Assembly (NCBI RefSeq): GCF_041749095.1
Contig: NZ_JBGTCA010000247.1
Span: 1-5,007 of the forward strand
Direction: 5' to 3'
Source of the DNA: Aquiflexum sp041749095
Lineage (GTDB): Bacteria; Bacteroidota; Bacteroidia; Cytophagales; Cyclobacteriaceae
DNA: 5,007 nucleotides
The notes beneath the pieces were generated by a model. It saw nothing but the letters and a program-made list of their open reading frames with translations, was not told the DNA's origin and searched no databases. The translations under genes were made by a program, and so were the position numbers. This document shows, piece after piece, positions 1-5,007 of this stretch (the first letter of the stretch is position 1; every line of letters begins with the position of its first letter).

Positions 1-1517
1 GTGGTCAGACGCAGCAATGGCTTTCCGAGCCGGGCAGATCTGAAAGCATACCGGCAAACAGGGTGCATGCGGTAATTCCCGTAGCGGATGGTAATCTTTG
101 GTTGGGCACTGGAAACGGATTGTCGTTTTTCAATAAAAAGACGGGGAAATTCAAAACCTACCATACCCAAGATGGACTTGTTGACAACAGGATTTATTGT
201 ATGGCCTTTGACAAAAACGGACTTCTTTGGATCGGTACAGGCAACGGACTTTCCAAGTTTGATACCTTGAGCAAATCCTTCACCAACTTCACCAAAGCTG
301 ACGGCTTGGTCAATACCGAATACAACCGGAACTCCGCCATGTTGCTGCCTGACGGTAGGATAATGATGGGAGGAATGGGAGGGATTGACATTTTTGATCC
401 AAATGAGGTGGAGGAAGTACTTGAAAAACCAAAACCGAAGATTGCCCATGTACATAATAATGATCGGTTGATCAATCTGAAGTCGCAATTTGAATTTGAT
501 CATGACCAGAACCATTTTGCTTTTTATGTTTCCGCCAATCCAATATGGATGGCATCCGCCTTATCCTATGAGTACCGTTTGGTTGGCTCCGAAGAAGAAT
601 GGAAAGATCTGAATTTCTCCAATGTAGTCCATTACCCCAACCTACCTCCCGGTTCCTACACTTTTCAGGTCAAGATTGCCAACCAACCTGAGATTGGAAG
701 CTATGATTTTGTGATCCATCAGGTTTGGTATGCGAGTTGGTGGTTCAGATTGGCTTTTATTTTTATAGGGCTTTTTCTCATTTATCTTATTTATAGAATG
801 ATGCTTGCAAGACGGACGTTCCGGCTTCAACAAGAAAACCGCATCATGCAACTGAAAGCCGATCAGGCCCTGTCGGTAACTAAAGAGCGGGAAAGGATTA
901 TTGCTGACCTTCATGATGATGTAGGTGCCACGCTCAGCAGCCTTCATATATATGGGGATCTTGCTGGAAAAGTCTGGGATTCCCAACCTGAAAAGGGAAA
1001 GGAAATGGTAGAAAAGATAAGAGACCAATCCAAAGAACTGATGGGCCGCATGAGTGATATCGTTTGGAGTATGAAGGATCCAAAAAATGAGAACTATTTC
1101 TTTCAATCAAGGATAAGGAATTGCGCCAATGAATTGCTGGCCCCCAGAGAAATCCTGTTTGTCGATGTGATTGCTGCAGATGTGGATGAAAAAATCGTCC
1201 AACCTGAACTCAGGAGAAACCTGTTATTGGTAGCCAAGGAGGCCATGAATAATATTGCCAAACACAGTTATGCCTCCCGGGTCAGGCTGATGCTATATGA
1301 AAAAGAAGGTCAGTTGATCCTCAAAATCAATGATAATGGGAAAGGATTGGATGTTATGATGGTCCAAAACGGCAACGGATTGGGAAATATGCAAAATCGC
1401 TGTCAACAGATGAACGGAAAATTGAGCATTGCAAGCCAAAACGGAAGTGGAACCACGCTGACCTGTGCTATCCCTATGGCTACATTTAGTATTGTGGATG
1501 GACCCGAATCAAATTAA
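1..1517 (+). CDS. Propeller-type sensor histidine kinase, 5'-truncated by the window edge
   Basis: This is the C-terminal part of a membrane sensor kinase that autophosphorylates on histidine and passes the phosphate to a response regulator, very likely the one encoded next. The frame is open from the left edge (first full codon at 3; 504 codons visible) and the residues before the GTG at 63 fit the fold, so that GTG is not the start. In order: two clear Reg_prop propeller repeats (LWLGTGNGLS near residue 32, LWIGTGNGLS near 75) and a degenerate third (near 120); a Y_Y_Y-type beta-sandwich domain (about 158-240, including LPPGSYTFQVK); one membrane helix (about 246-267); a HisKA_3 H-box ERIIADLHDDVGATLSS with the phospho-acceptor His at about 304 (nt 912-914); and a HATPase_c domain with N-box Asn at 416-417, DNGKG at 444-448 and GNGLG at 457-461. 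All key catalytic residues are present. In this family the propeller is normally periplasmic and the kinase cytoplasmic. The full protein probably has many more upstream repeats. The ligand is not deducible. Confidence 0.95.
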   Translation, partial: GQTQQWLSEPGRSESIPANRVHAVIPVADGNLWLGTGNGLSFFNKKTGKFKTYHTQDGLVDNRIYCMAFDKNGLLWIGTGNGLSKFDTLSKSFTNFTKADGLVNTEYNRNSAMLLPDGRIMMGGMGGIDIFDPNEVEEVLEKPKPKIAHVHNNDRLINLKSQFEFDHDQNHFAFYVSANPIWMASALSYEYRLVGSEEEWKDLNFSNVVHYPNLPPGSYTFQVKIANQPEIGSYDFVIHQVWYASWWFRLAFIFIGLFLIYLIYRMMLARRTFRLQQENRIMQLKADQALSVTKERERIIADLHDDVGATLSSLHIYGDLAGKVWDSQPEKGKEMVEKIRDQSKELMGRMSDIVWSMKDPKNENYFFQSRIRNCANELLAPREILFVDVIAADVDEKIVQPELRRNLLLVAKEAMNNIAKHSYASRVRLMLYEKEGQLILKINDNGKGLDVMMVQNGNGLGNMQNRCQQMNGKLSIASQNGSGTTLTCAIPMATFSIVDGPESN

Positions 1518-1526
1518 CTTTAAACT

Positions 1527-2159
1527 ATGATCCGGGTAGCCATATATGACGATAATTCGGCCCGCAGGGAAAGTTTGCAGGCTTTGATCGGTTTGGTACC
1601 CGAATTGGAATGGGTAGGTTCTTTTGAAAACTGTGCCACTATCAAAAAAGACATAGACCAAAGCCGTCCTGACATCATCCTGATGGACCTGGAAATGCCC
1701 GTGGTCAATGGGATCGAAGGCATCAAAATAGCCAAGCAATATGCACCTTATATCAAGATCATTGTGCAGACTTCCTTTGATGATGACGAAAAGGTTTTTG
1801 CTGCACTACAGGCAGGGGCAGAGGGATATATTCTTAAATCTGCCTCCGTCGCCCAAATCACCCAAAGCATTGATGAAGTCAATAAAGGAGGGGCTAGCAT
1901 GAGTCCTTCCATTGCTTTGAAGGTGATGCGGTATTTTGGAGAAATCCCTAAAGAGAAAAAGGAAGACTACCAATTGACCCCCAAAGAATCCGAAGTCCTC
2001 AAAAAACTCGCAGAAGGCCTTAGCTACAAAATGATCGCCGACGAACTCGGCATCAGCTACTTCACCGTGAACAACCATGTCAAAAAGATATATGAAAAGT
2101 TGCATGTGCATTCACTTGGGGAGGCGGTGGCATTGGCTTATCAGAAGAAGTTGTTGTGA
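1527..2159 (+). CDS. NarL/LuxR-family response regulator
   Basis: This is a two-domain cytoplasmic transcription regulator of 210 residues, the usual length for the NarL/FixJ class. The receiver domain (about 1-120) has the acidic pair D8/D9, phospho-acceptor D54 in LMDLEMP, the switch Thr at 82 and the conserved K104 in GYILKSA, so it should be phosphorylatable. The C-terminal GerE/LuxR helix-turn-helix (about 148-207) begins with LTPKESEVLKKLAEGLS and has its recognition helix at YFTVNNHVKKIYEKL. The ATG lies 9 nt after the kinase stop (TAA at 1515-1517), with no Shine-Dalgarno sequence, which is normal for Bacteroidota. The tight spacing and the HisKA_3 partner, the kinase subtype that usually pairs with NarL-type regulators, point to a cognate pair in one operon. 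Target genes cannot be read from the sequence; the unit downstream is only a candidate. Confidence 0.95.
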   Translation: MIRVAIYDDNSARRESLQALIGLVPELEWVGSFENCATIKKDIDQSRPDIILMDLEMPVVNGIEGIKIAKQYAPYIKIIVQTSFDDDEKVFAALQAGAEGYILKSASVAQITQSIDEVNKGGASMSPSIALKVMRYFGEIPKEKKEDYQLTPKESEVLKKLAEGLSYKMIADELGISYFTVNNHVKKIYEKLHVHSLGEAVALAYQKKLL

Positions 2160-2170
2160 AAAGGGTTTCC

Positions 2171-2194
2171 CGCAAAGTCGCTGAGGCGCAAAGG
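2171..2194. repeat. Three tandem 8-nt units of CGCAAAG type
   Basis: Three consecutive octamers are visible just after the response-regulator gene: CGCAAAGT, CGCTGAGG and CGCAAAGG. From memory, short CGCAAAG-type tandem motifs of this style are scattered through intergenic DNA of many Bacteroidota, often next to a palindrome as here. That is recollection, not a search result. The element shows no coding potential. Its function, if any, is unknown. Confidence 0.55.
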
Positions 2195-2200
2195 AGTGTC

Positions 2201-2233
2201 AACCTTTGAGGTCTTTTTTTGACCTCGAAGGTT
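2201..2233 (+). terminator. Strong hairpin, probable terminator of the two-component operon
   Basis: AACCTTTGAGGTC (2201-2213) and GACCTCGAAGGTT (2221-2233) form a 13-bp stem with a single G-U wobble around a loop of seven T. It lies 41 nt after the response-regulator stop. The downstream T run is short (TTTT within 2231-2235), so on the plus strand it is an imperfect Rho-independent terminator. It could instead be, or also be, a dispersed palindromic intergenic repeat. The stem itself is certain from the sequence; its role is inferred. Confidence 0.6.
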
Positions 2234-2322
2234 TTGAGGGTTGGAAGGAACTTGTTAATTGAAAAGAGGACTTCATTTGCAATTGTATTTTCTCTAAGGG
2301 AGATTATCTCAAACCCGATTTC
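2234..2322. other. Non-coding spacer between hairpin and repeat copy A
   Basis: I see no credible gene here. Together with the flanking repeats it fills the 307-nt gap between the response regulator (ends 2159) and the four-TM protein gene (starts 2467). The only local structure is a pair of short overlapping dyads around 2291-2310, TCTC/GAGA and GAGAT-T-ATCTC, both too short to interpret alone. Confidence 0.5.
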
Positions 2323-2324
2323 TT

Positions 2325-2344
2325 TATAGCCCTATTTAGCTATA
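2325..2344. promoter_or_regulatory. Operator-like dyad TATAGC-N8-GCTATA, copy A
   Basis: TATAGC (2325-2330) and GCTATA (2339-2344) are perfect inverted repeats with an 8-nt spacer. Half-site spacing of 14 nt centre to centre is compatible with a dimeric DNA-binding protein. The dyad ends 21 nt before the -7-like box, so it lies just upstream of where RNA polymerase would contact the promoter. The same dyad recurs at 3116-3135 with a partly different spacer, so the half-sites are kept while the middle varies. The regulator is not identified. Confidence 0.6.
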
Positions 2345-2365
2345 CCAAATGGCAATCATTATTAG

Positions 2366-2373
2366 TAGGTTTG
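2366..2373 (+). promoter_or_regulatory. Putative -7 box TAGGTTTG (promoter of the four-TM gene)
   Basis: TAGGTTTG matches the Bacteroidota -7 consensus TAnnTTTG. It would place transcription start near 2380 and give a leader of roughly 85 nt. No good TTTG-like -33 element is seen at the usual spacing, which would fit a promoter needing an activator at the upstream dyad. Inferred from sequence only. Confidence 0.45.
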
Positions 2374-2466
2374 ATAGTATTAAGAATTGTGTGATCCGAT
2401 TTAAAGCTTTCCTATAATTCCTGATCAGAAAATGGCGGTTTTAGCATTACAAAAATAAATACAAAC

Positions 2467-3021
2467 ATGGCAGATACACCTTATGAAAACAATGAGGCAC
2501 TGAAAACCATATATGACCAGCTCTGCACCAGTTATCACAGCGTAGATGACTTCAGGGCAAAATTATTGGGAATTTTACCCCTAGTTTCAGGAGTAGCTAT
2601 TTTTGAGATTCTCGGTAAAGTTGAAACTCCGTCTTATTTGTCTCCAATCGGTTTTTTGGGCGTAATCACGACCCTTGGACTGCTAATTTATGAGATGAAA
2701 GGGATATTAAAATGCGATGGGTATATCAAAGCCGGACTCGAAATAGAAAAAATACTACTCAAAACGTTACCAACAAATATAGGACATTTCGGCAGTTTAG
2801 TTAAGGGAGATAAAAAGTCAAATTTCATTACCGTACCCGTTGCTTCTGCTTTTGTTTATGCGGCTGTTATCGGAGCGTGGACATTCGTGGCCACTTTCAA
2901 GCTTTCTTGCATTGAACAAATGGTTAGTATTTCACTATCTATCATTGCATCTTTATCGGTATGGCTTTGGGTTTATTTTTTCTCGAAGTCACTCTCAAAG
3001 CCAGACAAAAGTAAAAGTTAA
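2467..3021 (+). CDS. Uncharacterised protein with four membrane segments
   Basis: I do not recognise a named family for this 184-residue protein. It begins with a soluble, probably helical stretch (about 1-30) that ends in DDFRAKLLGILP and runs straight into a membrane segment. Hydrophobic segments lie at about 31-49, 59-77, 122-144 and 151-172: two hairpins separated by a loop of about 45 residues (78-121) containing the segment KAGLEIEKILLKTLP. The tail is short and basic (KSLSKPDKSKS). There is no cleavable signal peptide and no enzyme motif. From memory, small uncharacterised bacterial membrane proteins with a similar DDFRAKLLG-type entry and a Gly-Leu-Glu stretch after the second helix exist, but this is unverified. 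The layout loosely recalls SLATT-type 2-4 TM proteins, without enough evidence to assign it. The ATG at 2467 follows an A-rich leader with no Shine-Dalgarno sequence. The upstream 57-bp element is shared with the next operon, suggesting joint expression. Confidence 0.85.
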   Translation: MADTPYENNEALKTIYDQLCTSYHSVDDFRAKLLGILPLVSGVAIFEILGKVETPSYLSPIGFLGVITTLGLLIYEMKGILKCDGYIKAGLEIEKILLKTLPTNIGHFGSLVKGDKKSNFITVPVASAFVYAAVIGAWTFVATFKLSCIEQMVSISLSIIASLSVWLWVYFFSKSLSKPDKSKS

Positions 3022-3069
3022 TTTTGTAGGAATATTAATTATAGTAAAACATTCCCATTCGTTTTGCTT

Positions 3070-3109
3070 GGAATTAAATTTTGAAATGAGTTATTCTAAA
3101 TTTAATTCC
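3070..3109. terminator. AT-rich hairpin with 12-bp perfect stem, possible terminator
   Basis: GGAATTAAATTT (3070-3081) and AAATTTAATTCC (3098-3109) are perfect inverted repeats. After one T/T mismatch the stem continues for three more pairs, leaving an 8-nt loop (3086-3093). It lies 48 nt after the stop of the four-TM gene and 4 nt before repeat copy B. A terminator for the upstream gene is the simplest reading, but there is no clear T run after it. A protein-binding dyad belonging to the downstream promoter is an alternative. Confidence 0.45.
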
Positions 3110-3115
3110 CTCATT

Positions 3116-3135
3116 TATAGCTAGATTTAGCTATA
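3116..3135. promoter_or_regulatory. Operator-like dyad TATAGC-N8-GCTATA, copy B
   Basis: TATAGC (3116-3121) and GCTATA (3130-3135) repeat the perfect dyad of copy A. The spacer is TAGATTTA here and CCTATTTA in copy A, so its last five bases are shared and its first three differ. It ends 21 nt before the -7-like box, identical to copy A. It is a candidate binding site for a regulator shared by both transcription units. Confidence 0.6.
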
Positions 3136-3156
3136 CCGAGAGGTAACAATTTTTGG

Positions 3157-3164
3157 TAGTTTTG
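3157..3164 (+). promoter_or_regulatory. Putative -7 box TAGTTTTG (promoter of the three-gene operon)
   Basis: TAGTTTTG fits TAnnTTTG and is followed by ATA, as in copy A. It predicts transcription start near 3171 and a leader of about 47 nt before the ATG at 3218. As in copy A, no convincing -33 element is visible. Confidence 0.45.
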
Positions 3165-3217
3165 ATATAAATCAAAGATATTCTTTTAAACTCTCTGTCA
3201 ATTAAATCATTGGTTAA

Positions 3218-4039
3218 ATGATTAGAAATACAAAATACCTGGAAAGAAAAAATCTAAATCGCTCATTTAATACAATAAGAGAAGTGATGGGTGAGAATTT
3301 TGCCTCTGCTTCGGATTTAGAAATTGAACAAATTATCAACAATAGATTGTCCGAAATGACTCCCCTAGAAATCGAATCCTTCTGGAGGTCTGTTGGAAAT
3401 ACAATTCAAAATGCTTTGCCTTCAGTTGCTCCGGTCGCCGGTCAGATAATTGGTGGTGCAGTCGGAACAGCGATAGCTCCCGGAATTGGAACCGCCCTAG
3501 GGGCTTCCTTAGGTGGACAATTGGGGAATCTTGCTGGTGGGGCCGTGAGTCGACAACCTCAAGTTAGGAGAAGAAATCCATCAGCAAGGTCTTTAAATCC
3601 ACGATCAACTAGACAATCTCCCCCGCCAACAATTACCTCACAACCGGCAGCAAATCAATTGATGACACTGTTAAATAACCCACAACTAATTCAAGCTATT
3701 TTGGGGCAGGTTTTAGGTGTACAGGGGGCAAATAATGTGAGTCTACCAACGGAAGGAGGATATAAAGTAATTCCGTTTGAAGCTTTCATGAATGCGCTGA
3801 GTCAATTGGCTGACCAAGCTGCTGTCGAAGCTGGTGGTAGTCTTGAAGATGGAATGTCATCCAATTACTTAAATGATAGATATGGTGAATATGTTTGTGA
3901 TCCATCTTCATCTGAGGAAAGAGCAAGTGTCCTCATGAATTTACTCTCAGAAAATTATTATGGATCAAACCTAGAAGCAGAGGACAATAATTTTGATGAA
4001 TTTACACAATGGCTTATTCAAGCTGAGTTAATCGAGTAA
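3218..4039 (+). CDS. Uncharacterised glycine-zipper protein
   Basis: This 273-residue protein has no family I can name. An N-terminal polar helical region (about 1-56) is followed by FWRSVGNTIQNALPSVAP and then a Gly/Ala-rich hydrophobic segment (about 71-110). That segment has chained GxxxG spacing (G75, G79, G83; then G91, G95, G99, G103, G107), a glycine zipper typical of helices that pack together or insert in membranes. Next comes an Arg/Pro/Ser linker (about 112-143), then a mostly helical C-terminal region (about 144-273) containing NNPQLIQAILGQVLG and the stretch LNDRYGEYVCDPSSSEERAS. There is no signal peptide. A stop codon lies directly before the ATG (TAA at 3215-3217), so the start cannot be further upstream. 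It heads a tight operon: the next gene starts 12 nt after the stop. Zippers of this kind occur in pore-forming or assembling proteins, but a function here would be guesswork. Confidence 0.87.
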   Translation: MIRNTKYLERKNLNRSFNTIREVMGENFASASDLEIEQIINNRLSEMTPLEIESFWRSVGNTIQNALPSVAPVAGQIIGGAVGTAIAPGIGTALGASLGGQLGNLAGGAVSRQPQVRRRNPSARSLNPRSTRQSPPPTITSQPAANQLMTLLNNPQLIQAILGQVLGVQGANNVSLPTEGGYKVIPFEAFMNALSQLADQAAVEAGGSLEDGMSSNYLNDRYGEYVCDPSSSEERASVLMNLLSENYYGSNLEAEDNNFDEFTQWLIQAELIE

Positions 4040-4051
4040 AAAATAAATTCC

Positions 4052-4483
4052 ATGGATATAAACGAAGTTTTAAAAGAAAAACTGATTGCTCAAAATCCTA
4101 AAATGGGGCAAATTTTAGAATTAATGCAGCAACAGAACCAAACTGAAAAAGGCAATGACAGTTTTGAGAAATTGAAAATGCTTAACAAAAAGTTAACCCT
4201 TGCCCTCAGGATAGAAATTGGGAAAAACAAATCATTGATACAAGAAATGGATGAACTTCAAGAGGATTATAAATTTATTGATCGCATCAATGATGATTTA
4301 GCTTCGGCAGTTGGTGCATGTCCAAATTGCTGGGGAATTTTAAAGGATTGTGAAATATGTGACGATAATGGTGGGCCTGGTGCATATCCAGTGAATAAAG
4401 CAGCATTTATTAAATTTGTTCTTCCAATAATTAAAAATACTCAATGGATTAATCAGGTTGTTGTCAAACAATCTGAAGGATAG
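4052..4483 (+). CDS. Uncharacterised coiled-coil protein with a four-cysteine zinc-finger-like motif
   Basis: A 143-residue soluble protein. After a short N-terminal helix, residues about 38-86 form a Leu/Ile- and charge-rich helix that is probably a coiled coil. This leads into a compact cluster CPNCWGILKDCEICDDNGG with cysteines at 90, 93, 100 and 103, that is CxxC-x6-CxxC. The Gly-rich end (GGPG) resembles a DnaJ-type CxxCxGxG knuckle, and four cysteines in this layout usually bind one zinc ion. A hydrophobic C-terminal helix follows (KAAFIKFVLPIIK). The DnaJ J-domain and the rest of its zinc domain are absent, so this is not a DnaJ protein. It starts 12 nt after the preceding stop and is very probably co-transcribed and functionally linked. 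A structural or partner-binding role is more likely than catalysis. Confidence 0.85.
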   Translation: MDINEVLKEKLIAQNPKMGQILELMQQQNQTEKGNDSFEKLKMLNKKLTLALRIEIGKNKSLIQEMDELQEDYKFIDRINDDLASAVGACPNCWGILKDCEICDDNGGPGAYPVNKAAFIKFVLPIIKNTQWINQVVVKQSEG

Positions 4484-4527
4484 ATGAAATATTTAAATAA
4501 AAATTTCTAAAACTAAATATTAATAAC

Positions 4528-5007
4528 ATGGCAAGTGACAATGTTTATTTCGATGACCCAGAAAACGAGACTTTTCTTGAGGACTATTTTGAAGACAATG
4601 ATGATGACGAATCATTAGATTTTGAGGATTATGATGATGAGGAATATGATGATGAAGGTTTTTTCTTTGAAAGTGACTATGATGATGAAAGCCAAAACCT
4701 TTCTGAAAGAAGAAGGAGAAGAAGGAGGAGGAGATATACCCGGCCGAGAGTAGCTGCCGGGAGAGGGTATGGCAGGGGAATAAAGAGAACAAATAATGCG
4801 GTAGGATCCATTAAAACCCCTGCGGGAACTGCTAAAGTTAAGTTACCACCAAACTTAGCCACTAAACAAGACCTAAAAAAGGCACTTGATGCTATTAGTA
4901 AAGATGTCAAGAAAAATGGAAATGCAATCAAAGTAACTGATGGAAACCTGAAGTCCATAGGTACTGAAATGAACAAAGTAAAAACCCAAAGCTCTGGTTT
5001 GAAAAAG
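4528..5007 (+). CDS. Charge-segregated coiled-coil protein, 3'-truncated by the window edge
   Basis: The frame is open from the ATG at 4528 to the window end: 160 residues and no stop, so the gene continues. It has three parts. Residues 1-54 are extremely acidic (28 Asp/Glu), interleaved with 12 Phe/Tyr, including three YDD units. Residues 61-69 are nine consecutive arginines, followed by a basic Gly/Arg-rich linker (YTRPRVAAGRGYGRG). From about 116 to the end, hydrophobic residues keep 3-4 heptad spacing (L116, L120, I123, V127, I134, L141, I144, M148, V151, L158), interrupted only by polar N130, T137 and S155: a long coiled coil. There is no signal peptide. The ATG is 44 nt after the previous stop, on the same strand and presumably in the same operon. 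I do not recognise the family. A scaffold, filament or nucleic-acid/polyanion-binding role is possible. The two opposite-strand open frames over this stretch are by-products of its biased codons. Confidence 0.83.
   Translation, partial: MASDNVYFDDPENETFLEDYFEDNDDDESLDFEDYDDEEYDDEGFFFESDYDDESQNLSERRRRRRRRRYTRPRVAAGRGYGRGIKRTNNAVGSIKTPAGTAKVKLPPNLATKQDLKKALDAISKDVKKNGNAIKVTDGNLKSIGTEMNKVKTQSSGLKK

Larger units (their letters stand above)
2323..2379 (+). repeat. 57-bp upstream element, copy A
   Basis: This 57-bp stretch, ending 87 nt before the four-TM gene, aligns without gaps to 3114-3170, upstream of the three-gene operon: 43 of 57 positions are identical. The longest identical blocks are TTTATAGC, ATTTAGCTATACC and TTTGATA. 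It includes a perfect dyad (2325-2344) and a -7-like box (2366-2373). The conservation at equivalent places before two transcription units suggests a shared control region rather than a random repeat. Confidence 0.8.
3114..3170 (+). repeat. 57-bp upstream element, copy B
   Basis: Second copy of the element at 2323-2379, ending 47 nt before the start of the three-gene operon. The dyad half-sites, the ATTTAGCTATACC block and the TTTGATA block are conserved; most differences fall in the dyad spacer and between the blocks. The distances among these sub-elements are the same in both copies, as expected when spacing matters for protein binding. Confidence 0.8.

Noticed and set aside
642..1106. Opposite-strand open frame inside the kinase gene
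   Set aside because: It lies wholly over a well-supported domain-bearing gene, has no recognisable domain and no start context; it is a shadow.
63..1517. GTG at 63 as the start of the histidine kinase
   Set aside because: The frame is open to the window edge and the upstream codons give plausible propeller sequence; kinases of this type are much longer, so the gene is cut by the window.
1806..2111. Opposite-strand open frame inside the response-regulator gene
   Set aside because: It mirrors the receiver and HTH coding sequence and has no independent support.
2840..3124. Plus-strand open frame overlapping the end of the four-TM gene
   Set aside because: Its start lies inside the membrane-protein gene in another frame, and its tail crosses the hairpin and enters repeat copy B; the translation looks random.
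4484..4510. Tiny open frame of 8 codons (ATG at 4484) between two cassette genes
   Set aside because: Too short, all A/T-rich, and no sign of selection; it is probably chance in the leader.
4488..4521. Inverted repeat AATATTTA / TAAATATT before the last gene
   Set aside because: Eight A/T-only bases each side in an A/T-rich spacer are expected by chance; no further support.
4705..4734. 30-nt pure-purine run as a possible triplex or slippage element
   Set aside because: It is explained by the nine AGA/AGG arginine codons plus the preceding Glu codon; no separate role is supported.
4520..4976. Two opposite-strand open frames (4520-4792 and 4677-4976)
   Set aside because: Their His- and Leu/Ser-rich translations are what the reverse complement of Asp/Glu and Arg codon runs gives; the plus-strand frame is the real gene.
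1..5007. CRISPR array, tRNA/rRNA genes, insertion sequence or transposase
   Set aside because: No regularly spaced repeats, no tRNA-like cloverleaf and no transposase-like coding sequence were seen on reading the window.

Overview
The window looks like chromosomal DNA of a Bacteroidota bacterium, probably of the Cytophagales (Cyclobacteriaceae-like). The clues are a two-component-regulator propeller histidine kinase with a Y_Y_Y domain, gene starts without Shine-Dalgarno sequences in AT-rich leaders, candidate -7 boxes matching the Bacteroidota pattern TAnnTTTG, and an intergenic repeat of a style common in this phylum. The placement is inferred from style; no marker gene is present.

Region 1 (1-2159) is a two-component system. 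The 3' part of a propeller sensor histidine kinase (HisKA_3/HATPase_c type) is followed 9 nt later by a complete NarL/LuxR-type response regulator. The kinase continues beyond the left edge of the window. Region 2 (2160-2466) has no gene. It holds three 8-nt tandem units (CGCAAAG type), a strong 13-bp hairpin that probably ends the two-component transcript, and a promoter/operator-like element.

Region 3 (2467-5007) is a visibly more AT-rich block of four genes that I cannot assign to a named family: a protein with four membrane segments (2467-3021), then, after a 196-nt gap, three closely spaced genes on the same strand. These three encode a soluble-plus-glycine-zipper protein (3218-4039), a coiled-coil protein with a CxxC-x6-CxxC cluster (4052-4483), and a protein with an acidic head, nine arginines and a long coiled coil that runs off the right edge (4528-5007).

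The most informative signal is non-coding. A 57-bp element occurs twice, once upstream of the four-TM gene and once upstream of the three-gene set (43 of 57 positions identical without gaps). Each copy carries a perfect TATAGC-N8-GCTATA dyad and, at the same offset, a TAGnTTTGATA box resembling a Bacteroidota -7 element. This suggests that the two transcription units are switched together by one regulator and form one uncharacterised system. No enzyme domain is visible in it; the four proteins look structural or membrane-associated. Whether the neighbouring two-component system controls it is unknown.
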